From: Saprospiraceae bacterium
GTDB lineage: Bacteria > Bacteroidota > Bacteroidia > Chitinophagales > Saprospiraceae
Direction of reading: 5' to 3'
Assembly: GCA_020630495.1 (NCBI GenBank)
Contig: JAHDBH010000005.1
Span: 7,317 to 71,316, forward strand
DNA: 64,000 bases
Part shown: one piece after another, positions 50,283 through 58,480 of the stretch
Layout of the letters: the number at the start of each line of letters is the position of its first letter
Position numbering within the stretch: position 1 is the first letter of the stretch
Program-made: the position numbers and the translations under genes
The notes under the pieces: model-generated
Seen by the model: the letters and a program-made list of their open reading frames with translations, nothing else
The model's database searches: none
Told to the model about the DNA's origin: nothing

Positions 50283-52691
50283 ATGCGAATAGCTGTATTT
50301 CTCTATAAGTTGATCCTAGTATGCAGTATCGGACTTTCCGCCACATTGGCCCATGCACAGTATCAGATTTCTGGACTTGTGCTATCTGACACTGATGAAG
50401 CAATAGCTTTTGCGACCATCTCACTATTCAATGCTCAAGACAGCGGCTATATCCGCAGTACAGATACCGATATGGATGGCGCCTTCGCTATACCATCTGA
50501 TTCTGGTAGCTTCTACTTGATGATTGACTATATCGGATACCAGACAGAGACGATCAGCGGTATCAATGTAATAGATGCTGATGTAGACCTCAGTACAGTG
50601 CGACTGGGCGCGGGTACTGTAGAGCTGGATGAGATCGTGGTGGAAGGAGAGAAAAGTACCGTCCAGTTTAATCTCGATAAGCGTGTCTACAATGTAGGCT
50701 CTGATATCAGCAATGCTGGTGGATCTGCAGAGGAAATCCTTGATAACTTGCCATCGGTCCAGGTGGACATAGATGGCACAGTGAGTCTCAGAGGTAGTAA
50801 TGGTGTCCGCATATTGATCAATGGAAAGCCCAGCGGTCTAGTAGGTCTAGAGGGTAGCAATGCCCTGCAGTCCATCCAGGCCAGTATGATCGAGAAGGTA
50901 GAGCTGATCACTAATCCTGGCGCTAAATATGAAGCCCAGGGAGAGGCTGGTATCATCAATATCATACTCAAGAAAGAAAAGAATGATGGTCTCAATGGCT
51001 CTTTTGACCTGGCTCTGGGCTACCCAGAGAATCTCAGTGCTGGAATCAATCTCAATTGGCGCAGGAAAAAATGGAATCTCTTTACCAATCTTGGCGGTAG
51101 ATATCGCAAGTCTCCAGGTAGAGGAAACACCTTTCAGCGCACCCTAAAGCCTGGAGCAGAAGAAATCTTTAGGAGTACAAGTACTAGAACACGCGAACAG
51201 CTCTCTGGGAGCTTCCAGTTTGGCACAGAGTACTTCCTTGATGATAAGAACACCTTTACCCTGAGCGGAATGTATCGCAAGGCGGATGGCAACAACTTCA
51301 CCAGTATCGTCTATCAAGATCTCGATGACATGGGCAATGTATTGAGAGAATCCATACGCACAGATCGCGAAGAGGAGCCCTCTGATGATATCGAGCTGCA
51401 GTACAACTGGACCAAAACATTTGCCCGAAAGGGCCAAAAACTTACTCTAGATGCTCAGTACGCGCTCAATGACGAGACGGAGAGATCTGAGTACAATGAG
51501 GCCATAGACAACTTTGCTGATGAGGTCCAGCAGCGCTCCACCAATACGCAGGACCAGTGGCGATGGCTACTGCAGTCAGACTATGTCCATCCTGTGAGTG
51601 AAGGTCGTGATCTGGAGATCGGTGTACGCGGTGAGCGCAGGCGCGTGAGCAACGATTTTACCGTAGAGCAACTGGATGATGAGCTCGGCTACCAGATCGT
51701 GGATGGTCTCAATGATGAGCTAGCCTATAAGGAAGCCGTCTACGCTGTCTATGGTACATACGCCGATGAAACGCACAAGCTCTCCTACAAGCTGGGCGCT
51801 CGCATGGAGTACACGGGCATCTCTACCGAGCTACTGGAGTCTGGCAGCGTAAATGAGCGGGAATACTACAGTCTCTTCCCGACAGCGCACTTGAGTTACA
51901 AGCTGGATGAATCCAATCAGCTGCAGGCGAGCTATTCACGACGGATCAGCAGACCGCGCTTCTGGTACTTGATGCCTTTTTTGACATTCAGTGATAGCAG
52001 AGTCAGATTTCAAGGTAATCCCGACCTCAATCCAGAGTTTACTAACTCAGGGGAACTGGGCTATCTGAGATTTTTTGATAAGGGTACCTTCCTTACATCG
52101 ATCTACTATCGTCATCGGACTGATGTAGTGGAGCGCGTCCGAGAAATAGATGAGGCTGGCATCACCTCTATCATTCCCGTCAATCTCTCCGTAGAAAATG
52201 CCATCGGAATAGAGATGAATGCCAATATCGAATTTTCTCCTTCACTCAGCTGGAATATTAATGGTAACTTTTATAATTCTCGCAGAGAAGGCGAATACAA
52301 GGGGCAGACTCTGACGGCAGAGGCCACCACATTCAGTGGAAGGACGATGATCTCCGCCAAGCTCAAGGATGGACTAGATCTACAGACTAGCTTCAATTAC
52401 CGTGCTCCGCGCAATACCACACAGGGTAGATCGCTGAGTTCTTACAGCTGGGATATGGGTGTGTCCAAGGATATATGGGACAAGAAAGGCACTATATCAT
52501 TCTCCATCCGTGACCTGCTCAATACACGCCTGCGTCGCTCCATAGTCGACACAGATGATCTATACTCTGAGAGTCTGATGCAATGGCGACCTCGGAGCTA
52601 TATCTTGCAGCTGAGTTATCGCCTGAGACAGCAGAAGAAACGTGGTCGCAGCACTGGCGGCGGCGCTATAGATGGTGGCGGAGAATTCTGA
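50283..52691 (+). CDS. TonB-dependent receptor/outer membrane beta-barrel protein
   Basis: The protein has 802 residues. Signal peptide MRIAVFLYKLILVCSIGLSA, then a CarboxypepD-reg-like domain (ISGLVLSDTDEAIAFATISL), a plug with VSLRGSNGVRILINGKPSGL, and a barrel of the OMP_b-brl_3 group ending RSYILQLSYRLR. There is no STN domain and no SusD-like partner. Such receptors import vitamins, siderophores or other small ligands using TonB. The C-terminus is rich in glycine rather than ending with the usual aromatic residue. Confidence 0.9.
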   Translation: MRIAVFLYKLILVCSIGLSATLAHAQYQISGLVLSDTDEAIAFATISLFNAQDSGYIRSTDTDMDGAFAIPSDSGSFYLMIDYIGYQTETISGINVIDADVDLSTVRLGAGTVELDEIVVEGEKSTVQFNLDKRVYNVGSDISNAGGSAEEILDNLPSVQVDIDGTVSLRGSNGVRILINGKPSGLVGLEGSNALQSIQASMIEKVELITNPGAKYEAQGEAGIINIILKKEKNDGLNGSFDLALGYPENLSAGINLNWRRKKWNLFTNLGGRYRKSPGRGNTFQRTLKPGAEEIFRSTSTRTREQLSGSFQFGTEYFLDDKNTFTLSGMYRKADGNNFTSIVYQDLDDMGNVLRESIRTDREEEPSDDIELQYNWTKTFARKGQKLTLDAQYALNDETERSEYNEAIDNFADEVQQRSTNTQDQWRWLLQSDYVHPVSEGRDLEIGVRGERRRVSNDFTVEQLDDELGYQIVDGLNDELAYKEAVYAVYGTYADETHKLSYKLGARMEYTGISTELLESGSVNEREYYSLFPTAHLSYKLDESNQLQASYSRRISRPRFWYLMPFLTFSDSRVRFQGNPDLNPEFTNSGELGYLRFFDKGTFLTSIYYRHRTDVVERVREIDEAGITSIIPVNLSVENAIGIEMNANIEFSPSLSWNINGNFYNSRREGEYKGQTLTAEATTFSGRTMISAKLKDGLDLQTSFNYRAPRNTTQGRSLSSYSWDMGVSKDIWDKKGTISFSIRDLLNTRLRRSIVDTDDLYSESLMQWRPRSYILQLSYRLRQQKKRGRSTGGGAIDGGGEF
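51418..51434 (+). repeat. GAAA mini-hairpin copy 11 (stem GCCC/GGGC)
   Basis: CATTT precedes GCCC, GAAA and GGGC, sense to the TonB receptor. It shares 23 identical bases with copy 7. Confidence 0.8.
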
Positions 52692-52735
52692 TGGAGAGTC
52701 TTATCTCTAAGTAGCTACCTAGATCTAGTGTGAAG

Positions 52736-52743
52736 TATCTTCG
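52736..52743 (+). promoter_or_regulatory. Possible -7 element TATCTTCG for the TerC-family gene
   Basis: TATCTTCG is one change from TAnnTTTG, 30 bases before the ATG at 52766. Confidence 0.25.
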
Positions 52744-52765
52744 CAGTTATAATCATAGGTAAATT

Positions 52766-53548
52766 ATGGAAAGTGTCTTCTCGGTAGAAAATCTTGTATC
52801 ACTCATAATGCTGATCATGCTTCAGGCTGTACTGGGATTTGATAATCTACTTTACATTTCGCTAGAGTCGGGTAGGGCGCCCGTAGAGAAGCAATCTTAT
52901 GTGCGCAAGATCGGTATAGGGCTTGCGATAGTGTTTCGCATAGCGCTGCTCTTTCTGCTGGTCACGCTCATAGATAAGATACAAGCGCCGCTCTTTGAGA
53001 TACATGGCGATAAGAGCTTCTATGGCGACTTTACACTGCATAGTCTGATCGTCCTCGGCGGAGGTGTATTCATCATATGGACAGCGACCAAAGAGATCTG
53101 GCATATGATGTCCCTGGAAGTGCATGATGATGTGAAGGAAAAGCCCAGATCTGTCAATTCTATCATCTTCATGATCATAGTGATGAATGTGGTATTCTCA
53201 TTTGACTCTATCCTCAGTGCCATGGCACTTACAGATGAGTTCTGGGTGATGGCAACGGCCATCGTCATAGGTGGTATCTTGATGATCTGGCTCAGTGAGA
53301 AGGTGAGCACCTTCCTCAAGAAAAATCGTCTCTATGAGGTGCTGGGACTCTTTATCCTCTTTGTAGTAGGGATCATGCTCCTCACAGAGGGAGGCCATCT
53401 AGCACATATGAAGATCCTGGGTAATCCGATCACACCTATGAGCAAGACGACATTTTACTTTGTGATCGTAGTACTGGTCGTCACAGATATAGTGCAGGGT
53501 CGCTATCAGAAGAAGCTCAATAGCGAGAAGCTGAGGGATGCTGCCTAA
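52766..53548 (+). CDS. TerC-family integral membrane protein
   Basis: This 260-residue polytopic protein has TerC features: LQAVLGFDNLLYIS in helix 1, VVFSFDSILSAMALTDE in helix 5, and further helices to the C-terminus. The paired acidic FD motifs in the membrane are thought to bind divalent cations. Family members function in manganese export or in tellurite-resistance complexes. Manganese homeostasis during secretion is a plausible role, inferred only. Confidence 0.9.
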   Translation: MESVFSVENLVSLIMLIMLQAVLGFDNLLYISLESGRAPVEKQSYVRKIGIGLAIVFRIALLFLLVTLIDKIQAPLFEIHGDKSFYGDFTLHSLIVLGGGVFIIWTATKEIWHMMSLEVHDDVKEKPRSVNSIIFMIIVMNVVFSFDSILSAMALTDEFWVMATAIVIGGILMIWLSEKVSTFLKKNRLYEVLGLFILFVVGIMLLTEGGHLAHMKILGNPITPMSKTTFYFVIVVLVVTDIVQGRYQKKLNSEKLRDAA

Positions 53549-53563
53549 GCTGACTCAGGCGGC
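53540..53563 (+). terminator. Possible hairpin between convergent stops of terC and hpf
   Basis: GCTGCCT and AGGCGGC can form a seven-pair stem with one G-T wobble and a ten-base loop, spanning the stops of both genes. Neither side has a T tract, so it would be a weak terminator. Confidence 0.25.
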
Positions 53564-53844
53564 TAGTCTTTGAAGAGGTTTTTCATCTGGCGCTTGGCAG
53601 ATTCCATGACATTTGAGATGAGTTTATTCATCTTGTCGCCCTTTTGCTTGACGACGACATCATGTCCAGGCACGCCCACACGCAGAGCGATGCGATAGGT
53701 CGTCACGCTACTTCCCTCTGATGTGATATGCACATCAGCATAGTCAATTTTGTCGTAGAAGCGTTCCAGTTTGGTCAGGCGATTCTCTATCTTCTCTGTA
53801 TATCTTGTACTTACCTCGGCTTGATTCTGGATGTTGATACGCAT
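53563..53844 (-). CDS. hpf: Ribosome hibernation factor HPF/RaiA (short form)
   Basis: This 93-residue protein is the single-domain HPF/RaiA fold: RINIQNQAEVSTRYTEKIENRLTKLERFYDKI, ADVHITSEG and VKQKGDKMNKLISNVMESAKRQMKNLF. It binds in the 30S decoding channel to stabilise idle ribosomes in stationary phase. Without the long C-terminal domain it would give 100S dimers only through another factor. The region upstream is a 421-bp gap. Confidence 0.88.
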   Translation of the reverse strand: MRINIQNQAEVSTRYTEKIENRLTKLERFYDKIDYADVHITSEGSSVTTYRIALRVGVPGHDVVVKQKGDKMNKLISNVMESAKRQMKNLFKD

Positions 53845-54265
53845 ACTGTGAGTTTAGATTGATTAGATATCAATAATAAGCAATTGCTCATTGTAAAGGT
53901 TCGTCTTGTGGCGGATATGAGTGACATCTCAGGATATGTTGATCGTGGCAGGGTAGGCCGATGGTCTAGTTAGTCAAGTGAATCAGAACGGTGGTTGGAT
54001 TCGCGAATAATCAAGACATATCGATTCGAATTAAATATTTATCACTTTTTTTGGAAATATGTTGCATATTTCGAGGTGTAGCAGTAGATTTGAACTTCGT
54101 AGGATTGTTGGCTGTCACGCATTCTTGTAGTAGTTATCTCTGAAGAAGTTTAGAATTCTGCTTTGACTGTCGAGTTGTAAATCACATCTATTTCCCAAGT
54201 ATGTCGCAGTTCAGATGCTGTGACAGCCATTTTTCTTCTCCTGCGGCTTCCCGTATCTTCACATC
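53845..54265. other. 421-bp intergenic region upstream of hpf and takP-like gene
   Basis: This is the largest gap in the window and lies between divergent genes. It is A+T rich, with a ten-base palindrome TAAATATTTA at 54032-54041 and another, AGCAATTGCT, at 53879-53888. GGCTGTCAC at 54110-54118 is perfectly complementary to GTGACAGCC at 54220-54228. The second arm is itself part of the dyad GCTGTGACAGC. No reading frame or RNA gene is convincing. Confidence 0.45.
54254..54261 (+). promoter_or_regulatory. Possible -7 element TATCTTCA for the TRAP binding protein
   Basis: TATCTTCA lies 12 bases (start to start) before the ATG at 54266, two changes from TAnnTTTG; the leader would be nearly absent. 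Confidence 0.25.
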
Positions 54266-55402
54266 ATGACTAAGCCTTCTAGACGTCGCTTTTTTGCAGC
54301 AGGCGCTGGTACCCTCATAGGGCTTCCGCTACTCATGCGTGGGCTGGGGCTTGGCGCCCAAAAGTCTACTAGGACTACCGACTCCATATCTCAAGAGTCA
54401 TACGAGTGGAAGATGGCCACCACATGGCCACCAGGATTTCCTGTACTCGGAGAAGGAGCTAGCTATCTTGCTGAGCTTATAGAGCACGCTAGTGGTGGAC
54501 GTATCCGCATCAAGGTATATGGAGCTGGAGAGCTGGTGCCAGCTTTGGGCTGCTTTGATGCCGTGCGGACAGGTGCTATAGAGATGGGAAGCGGAGCGAG
54601 TTACTACTGGGCGGGTAAGATGCCCGCGAGTCAGCTATTTGCTACGGTACCCTTTGGCATGAATGCGCAGCAAATGACGAGCTGGATCATCAGCGGTGGT
54701 GGCTACGAGCTGTGGCGCGAGCTGTACGCAGAGGTAGGCTTGGTGCCATTTCTAGGGGGAAACACAGGCGTGCAGATGGGAGGATGGTTTACTAAGGAGA
54801 TCAACACCATCGACGATCTCAAAGGCCTCAAGATGCGCATGCCAGGTCTGGGTGGCAAGGTCTTACAGAAGGCTGGAGGGACTGCCGTATTGCTCAGTGG
54901 TGGTGAGATCTACACAGGACTAGAGCGAGGCATCATCGATGCCACAGAGTGGATAGGTCCTTATCATGACTACACCATGGGATTCCATGAGATAGCCAAG
55001 TACTACTACACGCCTGGATGGCATGAGCCAGGTACGGCAATGGAGTTTTTTGTCAATAAGGAAGTCTATGATGCCCTACCGATGGATCTCCAGTCCATCC
55101 TAGAAGCGTGCTGTCATCAAGTGCATATGTGGATACTATCTGAGTTTGAGGCTCAGAATAGTCACTATCTCAATCTACTCCTCCAAGAGGGAGTAGAGCT
55201 CAGACAATTTCCAGAAGAAGTGCTGGATGTCCTGCGTGTACACGCTACCGCCGTGATGGATGAGTTGACAGCATCTGATGAGGCGTCTGATAGAATCTAC
55301 GCTTCCTATCAGGACTTTCACAATCGCATCCGCGGATGGAGCCGTAAGACAGAAGGCCTCTATCATAGCCTGCTTCAAGAATCTCCAGAGCAAGCTGGAT
55401 AG
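54266..55402 (+). CDS. TRAP transporter substrate-binding protein (TakP/DctP type)
   Basis: This 378-residue protein has a twin-arginine-like leader (SRRRFFAAGAGTL). Mature blocks WKMATTWPPGFPVLGEGA, IKVYGAGELVPALGCFDAVRTGAIEMG and ASYYWAGK match the TakP subgroup, whose members bind 2-oxo acids or related carboxylates with Na+. The conserved arginine in KMRMPGLGGKVL lies in the position used to hold the carboxylate. The permease genes are convergent, not co-directional, at 55497-57301. Exact substrate is not decidable. Confidence 0.9.
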   Translation: MTKPSRRRFFAAGAGTLIGLPLLMRGLGLGAQKSTRTTDSISQESYEWKMATTWPPGFPVLGEGASYLAELIEHASGGRIRIKVYGAGELVPALGCFDAVRTGAIEMGSGASYYWAGKMPASQLFATVPFGMNAQQMTSWIISGGGYELWRELYAEVGLVPFLGGNTGVQMGGWFTKEINTIDDLKGLKMRMPGLGGKVLQKAGGTAVLLSGGEIYTGLERGIIDATEWIGPYHDYTMGFHEIAKYYYTPGWHEPGTAMEFFVNKEVYDALPMDLQSILEACCHQVHMWILSEFEAQNSHYLNLLLQEGVELRQFPEEVLDVLRVHATAVMDELTASDEASDRIYASYQDFHNRIRGWSRKTEGLYHSLLQESPEQAG

Positions 55403-55496
55403 ACCTCTCGTTTGACGCACATGACATTTGCACGTAAGTGCCTAGATCCTCACGTTAAAGACGACCTAGAAGGGCTACAATACGGATCCTCATCTA

Positions 55497-56795
55497 CTAG
55501 AGGAGATAAATTATCTCTGGCCACACCATGAGAAGCACTAGAAAGAGAAGCTGGATACCAAGATAAGGCAAGACACCTCGGTAGATCTGCGCTGTGGTAA
55601 CTTCTGGCGGCGCGACACCCTTCAGATAAAACAGGGAGAAGCCAAATGGCGGGGTGAGGAAGCTCGTCTGTAGATTCATGGCAAGTAGTATGCCTATCCA
55701 CACCAGATCCATATCATACAAGACAAACAGGGGAGCCACTATCGGCACTATGATAAAGATGATCTCGATAAAATCAATAAAAAATCCAGCCACAAATACT
55801 AGCACCATGACGACCACCAGGAACATCCTCGGGCTCAGATCATGAGAGGAGATGACCTGCACGAGCAGCTCATCTCCGCCCAGTTCTCTAAAGACAAATC
55901 CAAAGCAGCTCGCTCCCATGAGTATCATAAATACCATCCCAGTGAGCAGTGTCGTCTCGCTACAGGCTTCTTGCAGCACTTTCAGGCTGAGCTGTCTCTG
56001 TACTGCGGCGAGTATGATGGCACCAGCTGCTCCTAGACCAGCCGCTTCTGTAGGGCTAGCGATACCGGCAAGTATAGAACCTAGCACTAGTGCTATGAGG
56101 AGTAGAGGCAACAGCCAAGCTAGTATCAATCGTCTGCCATATCCCGAGCGCTTATACTCGCTGAGAATCTCATCTGATAAAGACGGAGCCTCCTGCGGTC
56201 TCATCACGGATCTGGCGATGACATAGAATAAGTAGCAGACTACAAGGCCTATACCAGGCAACAATGCTGCACGAAAGAGTCTGCCCACAGAAACTTGAAG
56301 CACACTACCTAGTAGGACAAGAACAATGCTCGGCGGTATGATCTGCCCGAGCGTCCCACTAGCTACTATGGTACCGGTAGCGAGCTCTGGGCTGTATCCT
56401 CTGCGGAGCATGATAGGTAGGCTGATCAGTCCCATGGTGACTACGGTCGCACCCACGATTCCAGTGCTCGCAGCAAGCATACTACCCACTACGATCACGG
56501 CTATCGCCAATCCACCTGGTCGTCTGCCAAAAAGCGCCGCCGTAGTCTCGAGTAATCGCGCTGCAATCCCAGATTTCTCCAGCATCACTCCCATAAAGAC
56601 AAATAGCGGCACAGCTATCAAGACCTGATTGGTCATGATACTCATATAGCGTGTGGGTAGTATCTCGAGCGCTGTCCAGTCTATAAAGCAGAGAGCATAG
56701 ATGAGAGACAGCCCACCAAGTGTGTAGGCTACGGGATAGCCATACATCATCAGCAAGAAGAGGCTGATGAATAGTATGAGTGCTATGATTTCCAT
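55497..56795 (-). CDS. TRAP transporter large permease (DctM/TRAP-T large subunit)
   Basis: This 432-residue polytopic protein has about 12 helices. VFMGVMLEKSGIAARLLETTAALFG, GIVGATVVTMGLISLPIMLRRGY, GTLGQIIPPSIVLVLLG and the C-terminal LQTSFLTPPFGFSLFYLKGV are DctM hallmarks. It couples substrate entry to sodium. The start overlaps the small permease stop by 13 bases, so both genes are expressed together from the CNNM operon. Confidence 0.94.
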   Translation of the reverse strand: MEIIALILFISLFLLMMYGYPVAYTLGGLSLIYALCFIDWTALEILPTRYMSIMTNQVLIAVPLFVFMGVMLEKSGIAARLLETTAALFGRRPGGLAIAVIVVGSMLAASTGIVGATVVTMGLISLPIMLRRGYSPELATGTIVASGTLGQIIPPSIVLVLLGSVLQVSVGRLFRAALLPGIGLVVCYLFYVIARSVMRPQEAPSLSDEILSEYKRSGYGRRLILAWLLPLLLIALVLGSILAGIASPTEAAGLGAAGAIILAAVQRQLSLKVLQEACSETTLLTGMVFMILMGASCFGFVFRELGGDELLVQVISSHDLSPRMFLVVVMVLVFVAGFFIDFIEIIFIIVPIVAPLFVLYDMDLVWIGILLAMNLQTSFLTPPFGFSLFYLKGVAPPEVTTAQIYRGVLPYLGIQLLFLVLLMVWPEIIYLL

Positions 56796-57301
56796 GTGCG
56801 TGCTACGTCAGCGACATGTCTCAGGATATCCGCTATGGACTGGAGAAGTAGGGTGAAGAAGCAAATCGCCAAGACGGCTTTGAGCAGATAGAGTACTGGG
56901 ATCCCATCGGGATTGGGCGATCCCTCTCGCAGGAGAAAACTCGACCAGGCATATCGAGAACACAGGATGGTCATCACGAGGGACCACGGCAGGAGAAATA
57001 CGAGATGACCGACCAGATTTATCCTAGAGCGGTCTAGCTCGGTCAACTTATCATAGAAGAGGTCTACGCGGACATGTCTATCCTGCACATGGGTGTACGC
57101 AGCGGCTAGAAGAAATAGTACAGAGTAGATATACCACTCGGCCTCTATGATCCATGTGCTCGTGCTGCGTAGTAAGTATCGCCTCACCACGTCTATGCAT
57201 ACCACAGCGATTAAGAGTAGTACAGACCATGAGACTGTCTTGCCTATCCAAGCGTGAAATGAACTGATGCTCTGATGAAATCTGTAGATGACAGCGCGCA
57301 T
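56783..57301 (-). CDS. TRAP transporter small permease (DctQ-like)
   Basis: This 172-residue four-helix protein shows the pattern of DctQ: WSVLLLIAVVCIDVVRRYLL, TSTWIIEAEWYIYSVLFLLAAAYTHVQDRHVRVDLFYD, and two later helices. The EWY segment and HVRVD motif are characteristic. It begins nine bases after the CNNM gene ends. Confidence 0.9.
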   Translation of the reverse strand: MRAVIYRFHQSISSFHAWIGKTVSWSVLLLIAVVCIDVVRRYLLRSTSTWIIEAEWYIYSVLFLLAAAYTHVQDRHVRVDLFYDKLTELDRSRINLVGHLVFLLPWSLVMTILCSRYAWSSFLLREGSPNPDGIPVLYLLKAVLAICFFTLLLQSIADILRHVADVARTWKS

Positions 57302-57310
57302 CAGTTGCTA

Positions 57311-58402
57311 CTAAGAGGACTGTGTATCAGATAAGCGCTTCTTTCGCAGGCGCTGCCAGCGATCCTTAGCAAGTTTCTGCATATCCGCTGTGACATCCAT
57401 CTCATCCAGAATCTCTAGACCCAGCAGGGTCTCGATGATGTCTTCCATCGTGAGCACACCAGCCGTGCCGCCGTACTCATCCACCACTTGGGCGATATGC
57501 TCCTTGGTCCTGGTCATCTGGTCCAGGACCTTGGGTAGAAGGGCATTCTCCGTGATGACCATCATCTCACGTTTGATATCCTTGAGCTGTCGTGAATCAT
57601 TCTCCATCTGGATCAGGCTTGCAAGCATCTCGTCCTTGAGTACGTATCCAGTAAGTTCATCCATGCTACCGCTGTGGACTGGAATGCGACTGTAGCGCAG
57701 CACTGGATTAGCTTGGTAAAACTCTGTGATGGACATGTCCTCCTGGGCTGCCATCACCACAGTGCGCGGAGTCATCACGTCCTCCGCCGTGATGCTGTGG
57801 AAGTCCATGAGATTTTTAAAGATGCGGTTTTCATCCTCGCGTATGATACCAGACTCCATACCTATATCTGCAATAGCGCTGATATCTGATCGGCTCAGGA
57901 CACTTTTCTTCTTGTCTTTCTTCAGAGTACGAGTAATCAGCTGGCTCAGCATGACCAGAGGATAGAGAATGTAGATGACCACATTAAGACATCGCACAGT
58001 GAATCCAGTGAGACGCTTCCAGTAGTTGGCACCTATGGTCTTGGGTATGATCTCTGAGAGGATGAGTATAGCCAGCGTCATGATGACTGCCACTATAGTC
58101 TCATAGGACAGAGAGAATCTACCTGGTATGATGGTCATATCTCTATCAGGCCAGAGCTGCGCTGCAGAGGCACCTACACCTATAGCACCTACGGTATGGG
58201 CTATAGTATTGAGCGTGAGGATAGCCGCCAGAGGGCGGTCGATGTTGCTCTTAAACTTCACAAGAAGACGACTCACAGGAGTGTCATCCTTACTCATGAT
58301 CTGCGTGTATGCTGGCGTGATACTCAGTAGCACCGCCTCCCATACGGAGCAGAGAAACGAAAACACGATAGAGACTAGAAACCAGCCAATGAGCTGAGCC
58401 AT
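57311..58402 (-). CDS. CNNM (DUF21) transporter-like protein with CBS domains
   Basis: This 363-residue protein has a CNNM membrane domain at about 1-165 (SVWEAVLLSITPAYTQ, ILILSEIIPKTIGANYW) and a CBS pair at about 195-330 (SITAEDVMTPRTVVMAAQEDM, QVVDEYGGTAGVLTMEDIIETLLG). CNNM/CorB-like proteins export magnesium or other divalent ions, gated by nucleotides at the CBS pair. The C-terminal CorC/HlyC domain of longer homologues is absent. It heads the TRAP permease operon. A full TAAGTTTG -7 box lies 20 bases upstream. Confidence 0.9.
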   Translation of the reverse strand: MAQLIGWFLVSIVFSFLCSVWEAVLLSITPAYTQIMSKDDTPVSRLLVKFKSNIDRPLAAILTLNTIAHTVGAIGVGASAAQLWPDRDMTIIPGRFSLSYETIVAVIMTLAILILSEIIPKTIGANYWKRLTGFTVRCLNVVIYILYPLVMLSQLITRTLKKDKKKSVLSRSDISAIADIGMESGIIREDENRIFKNLMDFHSITAEDVMTPRTVVMAAQEDMSITEFYQANPVLRYSRIPVHSGSMDELTGYVLKDEMLASLIQMENDSRQLKDIKREMMVITENALLPKVLDQMTRTKEHIAQVVDEYGGTAGVLTMEDIIETLLGLEILDEMDVTADMQKLAKDRWQRLRKKRLSDTQSS

Positions 58403-58422
58403 ATACTTAGGATTAGTTACTG

Positions 58423-58430
58423 CAAACTTA
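58423..58430 (-). promoter_or_regulatory. Bacteroidota -7 element TAAGTTTG for the CNNM-TRAP operon
   Basis: The minus strand reads TAAGTTTG, a full match to TAnnTTTG, 28 bases (start to start) before the ATG at 58402. Confidence 0.45.
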
Positions 58431-58465
58431 CACTACACTCACGGATGCGTACTTGGAGATTATAG

Positions 58466-58473
58466 TACCTTCA
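58466..58473 (+). promoter_or_regulatory. Possible -7 element TACCTTCA for the methyltransferase
   Basis: TACCTTCA lies 15 bases (start to start) before the ATG at 58481, at the same distance as the TACCTTTA box before the response regulator at 48654. Confidence 0.3.
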
Positions 58474-58480
58474 TGAGCTG

